NCBI GenBank assembly: GCA_947454105.1
Contig: CANGIP010000008.1
Span: 55,839-119,838 of the forward strand
Direction: 5' to 3'
Length of the DNA: 64,000 nucleotides
Source of the DNA: Actinomycetota bacterium
GTDB lineage: Bacteria; Actinomycetota; Acidimicrobiia; Acidimicrobiales; Ilumatobacteraceae
Shown here: positions 8,104 through 16,053 of the stretch, piece after piece
Layout: each line of letters starts with the position of its first letter
How positions within the stretch are numbered: position 1 is the stretch's first letter
Notes under the pieces: generated by a model
Seen by the model: the letters and a program-made list of their open reading frames with translations, nothing else
What the model was told of the DNA's origin: nothing
The model's database searches: none
Program-made: the position numbers and the translations under genes

Positions 8104-9024
8104 ATGATTGCCGTAATCCCCGTCCGTGATGGAGTCGCCCCAGCAGACGCCGACGAAACTATCTCTGAAGCCTCGGGCCACGCTCTCATCATTGGTTCGG
8201 GGACCTCGCAGGCCCTCGAAAACCTTGGCAAGGCTGCAAGCAATGTCTGGCTCGCTGAAGCAGAAGTGAGCGCTTCACAAATCATTTCCGCAATGACGCA
8301 GATCGGTCGCCTCAACGAGACGATCATTCTCCCCGCCACCCCAGATGGCCGAGACCTCGCTCCCCATCTCGCCCATAGTCTTGGACGATCGTTGTATGCC
8401 GGAGCAATCTCAATCACCGACAACAAGGTCAGCGTGTCGCGCCACGGCGGACTCTCGATTGCCGATTTCCAGCCGACCAAGGCGTTTGTCGCAACCTTGC
8501 AAATTGGTATTCGCGGCGTCGACACAGTTTCAGCAACACCGACTATCTCTCACGTCGAAATCGTTCCGACTACAAATGCCGGTCAAGCATCAGTGATTTC
8601 AGTCGCAGTCTTGCCACCCGATGCATCGACAATGGACCTCTCTGAAGCTCCAAGAATTATCGGTGGCGGTGCTGGTCTCGAAAGTGGCGAACGCTTTGTG
8701 CAACTTCAAAATGTTGCAACCGCTCTTGATGCATCAATGGGGGTCACCCGCGTCATCACCGATCGCGGCTGGGCCGATCACGAACGTCAAATCGGAACAA
8801 CTGGAGTCGTCGTTGATCCCGATTTGTACATCGCCTTTGGTGTAAGTGGCGCGGTGCAACACACCAGTGGACTCGGTCAACCAGAACACATCATCAGTGT
8901 GAACACCGACGCCCACTGCCCCATGATGCAAATGGCCGACCTTGCAATTGTCGCCGATGCCAACGCTGTACTTGAAGAGCTCGCACAACTGATGCATGTC
9001 GAAACTCAAGCCGGTGCAGCATGA
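8104..9024 (+). CDS. fixB: Electron transfer flavoprotein alpha subunit (FixB-like)
   Basis: 306 residues. The C-terminal third has the FAD-binding signature of ETF alpha subunits: GVSGAVQHTSGL followed by ISVNTDAHCPMMQMADLAIVAD. The N-terminal half is the more variable domain paired with the beta subunit. With FixA it forms a soluble heterodimer that collects electrons from dehydrogenases and delivers them to FixC/FixX. First gene of an operon whose next gene starts inside its stop codon (ATGA). In this operon the order is B-C-X-A rather than A-B-C-X, and mftE and mftF follow, so the electron donor may be a mycofactocin-dependent system rather than nitrogenase-linked metabolism. Confidence 0.85.
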   Translation: MIAVIPVRDGVAPADADETISEASGHALIIGSGTSQALENLGKAASNVWLAEAEVSASQIISAMTQIGRLNETIILPATPDGRDLAPHLAHSLGRSLYAGAISITDNKVSVSRHGGLSIADFQPTKAFVATLQIGIRGVDTVSATPTISHVEIVPTTNAGQASVISVAVLPPDASTMDLSEAPRIIGGGAGLESGERFVQLQNVATALDASMGVTRVITDRGWADHERQIGTTGVVVDPDLYIAFGVSGAVQHTSGLGQPEHIISVNTDAHCPMMQMADLAIVADANAVLEELAQLMHVETQAGAA

Positions 9025-10322
9025 CCGATACCGACATCATTGTTGTCGGCGCTGGGCCAGCGGGTTCATGTGCTGCCATTGCTGCCGCCAAAGCTGGCAA
9101 GCGCGTTGTACTCATTGAACGTGGGCCTTTCCCCGGTTCAAAGAACATGTACGGCGGAGTCATCTATCCGCGCATTCTCGATGAGCTCATCCCCGACTGG
9201 TTTGAGCATGCACCAATTCAACGTTGGGTTGTTCGTCGCTCAACAATGTTGCTCTCTGACACTGGCGCCTTCAACATTGACTATCGCAGCAATGCGTGGG
9301 GCCAAGCGCCGTACAACGGTGCTACTGCGTACCGACCCGACTTTGACAACTGGCTTGCTCAACAAGCAGTAGCCGCTGGCGCCGAACTCATTTGTTCAAC
9401 GACCGTTACTGGTTTGTTGCGCGACGCACAAGGTCGTATCAAAGGCATCACTACCGATCGTCCCGACGGCGACCTCACTGCGTCAGTCGTCATTGCCTGC
9501 GATGGCGTCAATAGTTTCATCGCCAAAGATGCTGGTCTCTACAAATCAGTCGATGCCAGCAACTACACACTTGGTGTTAAAGAGACTTTGTCGCTTCCCA
9601 AGAGCGTCATCGACGAGCGTTTCGGTGTTCGTGATAATCAAGGTGTCGACATTGAAATTCTTGGTGGTACATCAGGTGTGAATGGCGGTGGGTTCATCTA
9701 CACCAACCTTGACACCATTGCTCTTGGCGTCGTGTTGAAACTCCCTAAGTTGTCAGCGCAAAAGAAGCGTCCCGAAGAAATCATCGCCGAACTCAAACGG
9801 CATCCCGCCATCGCACCACTCATTGAAGGTGCCGAAGTGATCGAATACTCCGCTCACGTCATTCCCGAAGCCGGTCTCGACATGATGCCCAAGATGGTCG
9901 CCGATGGACTACTTGTTGCTGGTGATGCAGCAGCATTATGTTTGGCTGCTGGCATTTGGCTTGAAGGTGTCAACTTCGCGATGGCCAGTGGAATGTATGC
10001 CGGTCAATCTGCGGCGCAAGCTGTTACTGCTGGAAACACTTCGGCATCTGAATTGCAGTCGTACACCAAGAAACTCAATGAGACTTTCGTACTCAAAGAT
10101 CACAAAAAGTTGCGCAAGATTCCGCATTTAGTGTTGTCCGATCGCGTGCAACACAAATATCCAGGTTTCGTCACCGGAATCGTTGAGCGTATGTTCCGAG
10201 TTGAAAATCCTCATCCGAAACCGGGTGTTCGCCGTATCTTGCGCGAAGAACGCAAGAAGGCTGGTATCTCGTTGATGGATCTTGTTCGCGATGCACTCAC
10301 TGGTCTGAAAGGTTTTGGCTGA
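9021..10322 (+). CDS. fixC: FixC-like flavoprotein (ETF-quinone oxidoreductase family)
   Basis: 433 residues. The FAD-binding Rossmann motif VVGAGPAGS (residues 8-16) is followed by IERGPFPGSKNMYGGVIYP, the diagnostic FixC segment, and the FAD-contacting LLVAGDAAALC with WLEGVNFAMASG further on. FixC accepts electrons from the FixAB flavoprotein and, with the ferredoxin-like FixX, reduces membrane quinone or ferredoxin. It overlaps fixB by 4 bp and fixX by 1 bp (TGATG), so the three are translationally coupled. No transmembrane segment is evident; membrane attachment would be peripheral. Confidence 0.88.
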   Translation: MTDTDIIVVGAGPAGSCAAIAAAKAGKRVVLIERGPFPGSKNMYGGVIYPRILDELIPDWFEHAPIQRWVVRRSTMLLSDTGAFNIDYRSNAWGQAPYNGATAYRPDFDNWLAQQAVAAGAELICSTTVTGLLRDAQGRIKGITTDRPDGDLTASVVIACDGVNSFIAKDAGLYKSVDASNYTLGVKETLSLPKSVIDERFGVRDNQGVDIEILGGTSGVNGGGFIYTNLDTIALGVVLKLPKLSAQKKRPEEIIAELKRHPAIAPLIEGAEVIEYSAHVIPEAGLDMMPKMVADGLLVAGDAAALCLAAGIWLEGVNFAMASGMYAGQSAAQAVTAGNTSASELQSYTKKLNETFVLKDHKKLRKIPHLVLSDRVQHKYPGFVTGIVERMFRVENPHPKPGVRRILREERKKAGISLMDLVRDALTGLKGFG

Positions 10323-10657
10323 TGTCTCTCGAATCTTTACGTGCCGCCAACAATATTGAGCGCGACAACACGTGGGCTGAAATTTCGTTTCAAGAGCGCA
10401 TTGACACCGCCGAGTTCCGTATTCACGAACGCGCCCATATCACCGTCAATGGCGATTCATGTCGTGGATGCACAACACGTGAATGCGTTGTTGCTTGCCC
10501 CGCAAACCTTTTTGTTCCAACCAGCGACGGCGGCATTTTGTTCAACTACGAAAATTGCTTTGAATGCGGAACGTGTTACCTCGTCTGCAATCAAGCAGGA
10601 GCCATCACCTGGACCTACCCCGAAGGCGGCTACGGCATCGTCTTCCACCGCACCTGA
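10322..10657 (+). CDS. fixX: FixX-like ferredoxin
   Basis: 111 residues, ferredoxin-like. Cysteines occur as Cys47-x2-Cys50-x4-Cys55-x3-Cys59-Pro and Cys79-x2-Cys82-x2-Cys85-x3-Cys89, the FixX arrangement (NCFECGTCYLVC). It works as the iron-sulfur partner of FixC and completes the equivalent of the single-chain ETF-ubiquinone oxidoreductase. It starts within the stop codon of fixC. Confidence 0.88.
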   Translation: MSLESLRAANNIERDNTWAEISFQERIDTAEFRIHERAHITVNGDSCRGCTTRECVVACPANLFVPTSDGGILFNYENCFECGTCYLVCNQAGAITWTYPEGGYGIVFHRT

Positions 10658-10668
10658 GTGATGTTGCA

Positions 10669-11469
10669 ATGACAATCGCCGTATGTCTGAAATGGATTAA
10701 CGCTTCGGGTCAAACCGACGTTGACGATGATCGTTTCATGGGGTTCTCGTATGCCGATCAGGCGGCTCTTGAATATGCATTGCGCGTTGCCGAAAATACC
10801 AATGACGAAGTCATCGTTGTCACCGCAGGCCCGGTCGGCGCCGAAGCAGTTTTACGAGACGCAATCGCCCGAGGCGCCCATCGTGCGGTTCGTATTGACA
10901 TTGATCGTTCGCACGACAGTGCCACCATTGCCCAGGCAATCGCTCAAGTAGTGGCGCATTGTGCGTTGATTTGGTGTGGTGACTATTCGTCCGATCGCGG
11001 TTCAGGGTCGGTACCAGCATTTATTGCGGCCGAACTTTCGTTTGCGCAAGCACTCGGTCTCGTGGAAATTCAAGTCCCAGCAGATTCTCTGCATCCCATC
11101 AGGGCATTGCGTCGCCTTGACGGCGGACGTCGTGAGCAACTTGAAATTCATGGACAAGCAGTGATATCGATCGAAGGGTCAACTGCTCGCTTACGTCGAG
11201 CCTCTCTCAAAGGTTCAATGGCTGCAAACAAACAGGCCATTGACATAGTGACGGTTAATCAAGTCGCGATAGAAACTCCGCCAACTCGCGCCTATCGGCC
11301 CCGTGCTCGAACAATCGCGGCACCAGTCGGAAGTTCTGCACTCGACCGTGTGAAACAGATCACCGATACATCTTCAGCCAAAGGTCATGGAGAAACGGTT
11401 CATCTTGAACCGCGTGAAGCCGCCGAGTTGATCGTCAACAAATTGCGCGAGTGGGGTTATCAGTCATGA
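10669..11469 (+). CDS. fixA: Electron transfer flavoprotein beta subunit (FixA-like)
   Basis: 266 residues starting MTIAVCLKWI, the standard opening of ETF beta subunits. The nucleotide-binding middle contains LEYALRVAENTNDEVIVVTAG and DYSSDRGSGSVPAFIAAELSF, where ETF beta carries its AMP (or second FAD) site. Whether it binds AMP or a bifurcating FAD needs alignment. The ATG at 10669 is used because upstream codons lie within fixX and have no homology; the gap to fixX is 11 bp. Its stop overlaps the mftE start (ATGA). It forms the heterodimer with the fixB product. Confidence 0.85.
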   Translation: MTIAVCLKWINASGQTDVDDDRFMGFSYADQAALEYALRVAENTNDEVIVVTAGPVGAEAVLRDAIARGAHRAVRIDIDRSHDSATIAQAIAQVVAHCALIWCGDYSSDRGSGSVPAFIAAELSFAQALGLVEIQVPADSLHPIRALRRLDGGRREQLEIHGQAVISIEGSTARLRRASLKGSMAANKQAIDIVTVNQVAIETPPTRAYRPRARTIAAPVGSSALDRVKQITDTSSAKGHGETVHLEPREAAELIVNKLREWGYQS

Positions 11470-12125
11470 CTCAGGCCGACGAGGTGCGTCTCAGTCGGCC
11501 CGTCTTAGTTGTGCCCGTAGGTTCGTGGGAACAACATGGTCCGCACCTTCCGTTTGACACCGACACGCGAATTGCACTTGAGCTGAGCCATCGCCTGACC
11601 CAAGCGCGAGCACAAACGTATTTGGCTCCCCCACTACCAATCACTGCGAGTGGTGAACATTCGGGTTTCTCGGGAACATTGTCGGTTGGTACTGAAACGA
11701 CAACATCAATGTTGATTGAGATCGTGCGATCGGCGAATTGGTGTGGTGGAGTTGTTTTCGTGAACGGTCACGGCGGAAATTCACCAGCGATTCAGGCCGC
11801 GAAGAAAGTGCTCGATCACGATCAGCAAAATGTTCTTTTCTGGTCTCCTTCTGGAGTCCCCGATACCGACACTCACGCTGGTCACGCTGAAACCTCAGTG
11901 ATGTTGGCATTATCGCCATTTGAGGTGGATATGACATTGGCTGAGGTTGGCAATACTCAGCCGTTAGCGCACATCATTGGCGCCATGCGAGCAGGTGGTA
12001 TTCGCGCAGTCAGCAGCAACGGGATCCTCGGCGACCCAACACGAGCAACTGCGACAGATGGACTCAAACTTCTTGATCAGTGGGCCCACGACCTTCTCGC
12101 TGACTTTGATCACTGGAATTCTTAA
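11466..12125 (+). CDS. mftE: Mycofactocin precursor peptidase MftE (creatininase family)
   Basis: 219 residues, creatininase fold. Metal ligands are visible in GSWEQHGPHLPFDTDT (Glu22, His24, Asp31/Asp33), in NGHGG (His102) and in HAGHAETS (Glu142). Compared from memory with mycobacterial MftE, the order and spacing of ASGEH, GTLSVGTE, VFVNGHGGN, HAGHAETSV and GILGDPT.AT agree closely. MftE removes the leader from the modified MftA peptide to release the Val-Tyr-derived core of mycofactocin. The ATG is inside the fixA stop codon, so mftE is coupled to the flavoprotein genes. MftA, MftB, MftC and MftD are not in this window. Confidence 0.85.
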   Translation: MTQADEVRLSRPVLVVPVGSWEQHGPHLPFDTDTRIALELSHRLTQARAQTYLAPPLPITASGEHSGFSGTLSVGTETTTSMLIEIVRSANWCGGVVFVNGHGGNSPAIQAAKKVLDHDQQNVLFWSPSGVPDTDTHAGHAETSVMLALSPFEVDMTLAEVGNTQPLAHIIGAMRAGGIRAVSSNGILGDPTRATATDGLKLLDQWAHDLLADFDHWNS

Positions 12126-13484
12126 GTGACTCGTTATCAGACTGATTCTTCGTGGTGGCGGCGAGCCAACGCCGAAGGTGACACAGTTGTTGCTGGGTCA
12201 CCACTCAAAGTCTTTCGCTTTTCATCAGCCGCCCGCTCAGTTCTCGAGGCTTTAGAGAATCGAGAAGAAGTTTCAAGCAGTTCTGCGAGCACGATTGAGC
12301 GGCTTCTTGATGCTGGCGCTGTGCATCCGATTCTTGATTCAATGACCAGAGATGTACAACCAAGTGAAGTCACCGTTGTCATTCCGGTTCACAACGGCAG
12401 CATTGAACAGCTTTCCAAATTGGTTGCACAGGTTTGCGCTGCGCACAAAGTTCTAATTGTTGATGACGGCTCGTCGCCCGCGCTTACCGAAATCGCTGGC
12501 GCACAAATCATCCGTCGTGATACTGCGGGTGGCCCGGCAGTCGCTCGCAACACGGCACTCGATCACATCACAACACCAATCACATTTTTCCTTGACGCCG
12601 ACACTTCGCTTTCTGATGATTCATGGATCAACTTGCTCAAGCATTTTGCTGATTCTTCAGTTGGAGTCGTCGCACCACGAATTGCCAGTGAACCTGGCTC
12701 AACTTTGTTGCAACGCTACGAAGCAAGCGAATCGCCTCTTGACCTTGGCCCCGAACCCGCACGTATCCGCAAGAATTCGAGAGTTTCATATGTGCCAACT
12801 GCGGCACTCATGATTCGCACCGAACTACTGCGCCAACATCAAGGTTTCAATGAAACTTTTCGTTATGGCGAAGATGTTGACCTTGTCTGGCGACTTCTTG
12901 AAGACGACGTGGTGTGTCGCTACGAACCTTCAGTCGTAGTACTGCACAGCCCACGCAACTCGCTGCTTGAAGCATGGAAACAACGGGTTTCGTATGGCTC
13001 GGCCGCAGCCCCGCTCAACCGACAACATCCTGGAGCAGCGACACCGTTGCGAATCAATCGCTGGAGTGCCTTGGCCTGGAGCGCACTGGCAATTGGTCAC
13101 TCGTTCATCGGTCTCACAATTGGTGCAGGTTCTACCGTTGCTCTTGAACGAAAAATCAGTTCACAACCAGATTCCCGCATTCTTGCGCTACGACTCGCAG
13201 GTCGCGGAAATATTCACGCTGGTCGCATGATTGCTCAGGCAATCAATCGCACATGGTGGCCGTTTGCACTCGTGCTCGCATTGGTTAGTCGTCGCGGTCG
13301 TCGTGTCGTTCTTGTTGCCAGCATTCTTCCGGCACTCACAAAGTGGTTTGAAAAGAAACCAAAGGTTGATCCAGTTTCATATTGCGCGCTCACACTTGCT
13401 GACGACATCGCATACGGGACAGGTGTCTGGAAAGGTGTTATCGCAACTCGCGATCTCGGCTCGCTTTCTCCAAAGTTTGATTAG
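12126..13484 (+). CDS. mftF: Mycofactocin system glycosyltransferase MftF
   Basis: 452 residues. Residues 20-75 (VVAGSPLKVFRFSSAARSVL and onward) match the N-terminal extension of MftF. A GT-A family 2 glycosyltransferase follows, with VVIPVHN (84-90), VDDGSS, and the metal-binding DADTS (157-161). The C-terminal part, from about residue 300, has hydrophobic segments that place it at the membrane. MftF adds beta-1,4-glucose units to premycofactocin. A GTG start directly follows the mftE stop with no gap. Last gene of the operon; no clear terminator is seen in the 15 bp before the next, convergent gene. Confidence 0.85.
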   Translation: MTRYQTDSSWWRRANAEGDTVVAGSPLKVFRFSSAARSVLEALENREEVSSSSASTIERLLDAGAVHPILDSMTRDVQPSEVTVVIPVHNGSIEQLSKLVAQVCAAHKVLIVDDGSSPALTEIAGAQIIRRDTAGGPAVARNTALDHITTPITFFLDADTSLSDDSWINLLKHFADSSVGVVAPRIASEPGSTLLQRYEASESPLDLGPEPARIRKNSRVSYVPTAALMIRTELLRQHQGFNETFRYGEDVDLVWRLLEDDVVCRYEPSVVVLHSPRNSLLEAWKQRVSYGSAAAPLNRQHPGAATPLRINRWSALAWSALAIGHSFIGLTIGAGSTVALERKISSQPDSRILALRLAGRGNIHAGRMIAQAINRTWWPFALVLALVSRRGRRVVLVASILPALTKWFEKKPKVDPVSYCALTLADDIAYGTGVWKGVIATRDLGSLSPKFD

Positions 13485-13499
13485 CGCTATTGGGATTTA

Positions 13500-14411
13500 T
13501 TAGAACGTATGAATTGGTCGTAAGTAATAGTCAGATGCCTTGATATTACTTCCCTGTTGACCGTCAGTGAATTTCTGACGTTTCGCATTATGTCTATAGC
13601 TTTCAGTTGAGGCCCAATAGCGATCTTCCGCAAAGTTCCCATGGACAACGCTGAGTCCACCTGACCCGTTGTTGTTACAAACAGCATTGACATTGTCCCC
13701 AAATGCCCATTTGCACATCAGGTTAAGTTCATCTTTTGATGCTAAAAACCAATCGTCAAACCCATTATTGGAGTATTGATCAGCAATTTCGGCAGCGATA
13801 CCGGATTCGTGACAAACGGACAGAATTGCTGCGGTGTTGTCTTCACCAGTTCCGATAGCTGTGCCTGCGGCCGTTTCAATATCCTCAGTCTCGCAACCCC
13901 ATGGCGCATGAAAATCTGCGCTGACGCCATCACAGTTATTGACCCATCCATCACATGCAACTTCAAAAAATTGACTACCTTCGGGTCGAGAAAGATCAAC
14001 ATAGAAAATCATGCCACCACCGGGTCCGGTATCTCCGACCTCACACAGACGTCCACCGGCACACAGTGGCAAAATTGTGGTCGGTGGCACTGCTTCGGTC
14101 GTCGTCGTTACTGCTTCAGTCGTCGTCGTTACTACTTCAGTCGTCGTCGTTACTGCTTCAGTGTTCGTCGTTACTTGCGCTGACGGAAGTGTGGTTTCAG
14201 TGATCTGGTCGCTCCCACACACACTGCCTTGTGGAAGAACTCCCAGACCAGCGACCAAAATGATTGGAGCCACAATGACAGAAAGCCGTTGCGACGAACG
14301 GCGAGTAAATCTCACGAGCAAAATTCCCGCTAAAAACATCGCGAGGGCGAGTACAAAGACTCCGAATGACCCACCAGTTTCGGGCAAAGTACAAACGTCA
14401 AGAGCAACCAT
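13500..14411 (-). CDS. Surface protein with an N-terminal LPETGG segment, Thr-rich stalk and a GPGGG..FYV/DUF1566-like domain
   Basis: 303 residues from ATG 14411, chosen because GGAGG sits 5 nt upstream. Residues 9-14 read LPETGG, followed by a hydrophobic stretch (16-33) and RFTRR, exactly the order of a C-terminal sortase signal, yet here it opens the protein. A second hydrophobic segment (about 43-62) follows, then VTTTTEA repeats and a Cys-rich exported domain with GDTGPGGGMIFYV, WFLASKDELNLM and YWASTE, as in DUF1566/Lcl C-terminal-type domains of secreted proteins. The 21-bp repeats encoding TTTTEAV lie at about 14098-14160. Whether the LPETGG segment is ever processed is unclear; it may simply be a membrane hairpin. 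Confidence 0.7.
   Translation of the reverse strand: MVALDVCTLPETGGSFGVFVLALAMFLAGILLVRFTRRSSQRLSVIVAPIILVAGLGVLPQGSVCGSDQITETTLPSAQVTTNTEAVTTTTEVVTTTTEAVTTTTEAVPPTTILPLCAGGRLCEVGDTGPGGGMIFYVDLSRPEGSQFFEVACDGWVNNCDGVSADFHAPWGCETEDIETAAGTAIGTGEDNTAAILSVCHESGIAAEIADQYSNNGFDDWFLASKDELNLMCKWAFGDNVNAVCNNNGSGGLSVVHGNFAEDRYWASTESYRHNAKRQKFTDGQQGSNIKASDYYLRPIHTF
14098..14160 (-). repeat. Tandem 21-bp coding repeat
   Basis: Three adjacent near-identical 21-bp units (14098-14118, 14119-14139, 14140-14160), with degenerate copies on both sides, encode a TTTTEAV-type stalk. Confidence 0.8.
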
Positions 14412-14502
14412 CACAACCTCCGCAATAACCAATGGAGCGAGGTTATCTCACATAGGTAGTGAGCAACTACATATGCCGTTTCTAATCTTTTCTTCTTCTC
14501 AA

Positions 14503-15000
14503 CTAGGCGGTTGGGCGCACGAGTCGGCGTGAAATGTCATTGCATTCTTCGCACACCGATTCGGGGATGACACCCAACCGCATTAACTGACCAAAGATCG
14601 CACAACCCAGGCAATAGCCCACAAATGCTTCGAGACTTGCGGCCACCGTCAGCCCGACAATCAGAACGATGGCAACAACGTGCGCTCCACCGAACCAAGC
14701 GATACTCGCACCCACGGAAAACACCAAACCAATGCCTTGAGCGAAACGCTTGGGTGGGCCTGGTACTAAGCGACCCTCGCCTTTCATTGCTGGTGTGAGA
14801 ACTCGAGTGGACAATTGCCCAAGTGGGCTTAATTTTGGACCGGTCAAAACTCGAGCGGTAAAGCCGTAGGCCAACGGAATGAGCACCCAGCCTTGACGCA
14901 CGATCAAAAACAACACCGCTTGAAGCACGACTCCGGTGGCAACCCAGCGGGCCGACCGTTCATTCACAGGATTGGGGAATCCAAAGATGCGACTACTCAT
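14503..15000 (-). CDS. DUF4395 family membrane protein
   Basis: 165 residues, with hydrophobic spans at about 20-45 and 95-130. The Asn-Glu pair and aromatic/basic residues near the start (FPNPVNERSARWVATGV) and the late Cys motif GYCLGCAIFG are those of DUF4395, a membrane family often found beside thioredoxin-like or rhodanese genes. The CxxC and a later CEEC pair suggest thiol chemistry; no function is established. A leaderless start is likely. It diverges from the alanine-racemase-like gene. Confidence 0.75.
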   Translation of the reverse strand: MSSRIFGFPNPVNERSARWVATGVVLQAVLFLIVRQGWVLIPLAYGFTARVLTGPKLSPLGQLSTRVLTPAMKGEGRLVPGPPKRFAQGIGLVFSVGASIAWFGGAHVVAIVLIVGLTVAASLEAFVGYCLGCAIFGQLMRLGVIPESVCEECNDISRRLVRPTA

Positions 15001-15006
15001 GGGGTC

Positions 15007-15012
15007 AGGCTA
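15007..15012 (-). promoter_or_regulatory. -10 box TAGCCT, leaderless start
   Basis: On the minus strand TAGCCT ends 6 nt before the ATG at 15000. Confidence 0.5.
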
Positions 15013-15023
15013 GAAGCCAATTC

Positions 15024-15040
15024 CCGACTTAACAAGTCGG
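15024..15040. promoter_or_regulatory. Inverted repeat CCGACTT-aac-AAGTCGG
   Basis: A perfect 7-bp inverted repeat with a 3-nt centre lies between two divergent promoters (15007-15012 and 15084-15089), a natural place for an operator controlling both genes. Confidence 0.4.
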
Positions 15041-15083
15041 ATTTAAAAAGACCAGCATGAAACGCCCATTCGACATCATTCGG

Positions 15084-15089
15084 TAGCGT
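15084..15089 (+). promoter_or_regulatory. -10 box TAGCGT, leaderless start
   Basis: TAGCGT ends 7 nt before the GTG at 15097. Confidence 0.5.
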
Positions 15090-15096
15090 CTTGCCC

Positions 15097-16047
15097 GTGG
15101 CTCTCGTTCTCACCGTTCAATCTGATGATTGGAACAAACACGTCACATCACTTGCCAACTCTGTCCGCGGTCTCGTCCCCGTCGTCAAAGGCAATGGCTA
15201 CGGATTTGGCCGCGATTGGCTCGCAACACAAGCCAGCAAACTGGCCCCCACCATTGCCGTCGGTACGATCTTCGAAGTGTCGTCGGTGCCAGCACAGTGC
15301 ACTCCAGTCGTGCTCACCCCCAGCCTTGAACTTCCTGAGAATCTTCGTGACGACGCAATTTTGACAGTGGGCTCGATCGCTCATATTGAGGCAGCGGCTT
15401 CATCGAAAAAGTCACGTCAGGTCGTTGTCAAAATTCGCTCGTCAATGAACCGATACGGTGCCGAAGTTAGCGATGTGGCCCAACTGCTCGAGAAGTGCCA
15501 AACAACAAATCTTCAGGTCCGCGGGGTTTCGATTCATCCCCCGCTGACCGGAACCTCTGCAGATCATGTTCGCGAGATAGAAAATTTGCTCGCCACGATT
15601 GATCCATCGTTGCCGGCATGGGTCAGCCACGTTGATCCAAAAGATTTCGCCGACCTTCACACCCGACACCCCGAACGACAATGGTTTTTACGTCTCGGAA
15701 CTTCGCTCTGGCACGGAGACAAGACCGCTCTTCAATTGACAGCAGATGTGATCGAAACAGTTGCAGTCACATCTGGACAAAAAGTTGGTTATCACGGCGT
15801 TGAGATTTTACAGAGTGGGACTTTGGTGATGATCGGATGTGGATCGGCTCATGGCGTGTCTCCTCTTGCGGATGGCTTGAGCCCATTTCATTTTTCGCGC
15901 CAGCGAATTCAACTGATTGAACTGCCGCATATGCATACATCAATGTGTTTTATTCCGAGTGGTCAACCAACACCAGCAGTTGGAGACCTAGTTGATGTGC
16001 AACGACCACTCATCACCACGGCCGTTGACCGTATCAATTGGGTCTAA
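15097..16047 (+). CDS. Alanine-racemase-like PLP protein
   Basis: 316 residues, shorter than the usual 360-380 of alanine racemase. VVKGNGYGFG (Lys31) matches the PLP-lysine motif of the alanine racemase barrel; later pieces such as VVVKIRSSMNRYG and GVSIHPPL fit the barrel strands. In the C-terminal part, where racemases have GYADG with the second catalytic Tyr, this protein reads IGCGSAHGV, with Cys248 apparently in the Tyr position. It may therefore be a decarboxylase-, lyase- or binding-type relative rather than a racemase. It is followed after 6 bp by a membrane acyltransferase-like gene, so a cell-wall role is possible. Function uncertain. Confidence 0.6.
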   Translation: MALVLTVQSDDWNKHVTSLANSVRGLVPVVKGNGYGFGRDWLATQASKLAPTIAVGTIFEVSSVPAQCTPVVLTPSLELPENLRDDAILTVGSIAHIEAAASSKKSRQVVVKIRSSMNRYGAEVSDVAQLLEKCQTTNLQVRGVSIHPPLTGTSADHVREIENLLATIDPSLPAWVSHVDPKDFADLHTRHPERQWFLRLGTSLWHGDKTALQLTADVIETVAVTSGQKVGYHGVEILQSGTLVMIGCGSAHGVSPLADGLSPFHFSRQRIQLIELPHMHTSMCFIPSGQPTPAVGDLVDVQRPLITTAVDRINWV

Positions 16048-16053
16048 TTTTTT

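Noticed and set aside
14098..14160. Regular 21-bp repeats considered as a CRISPR array
   Set aside because: Units are adjacent with no spacers and encode protein; no cas genes are present.
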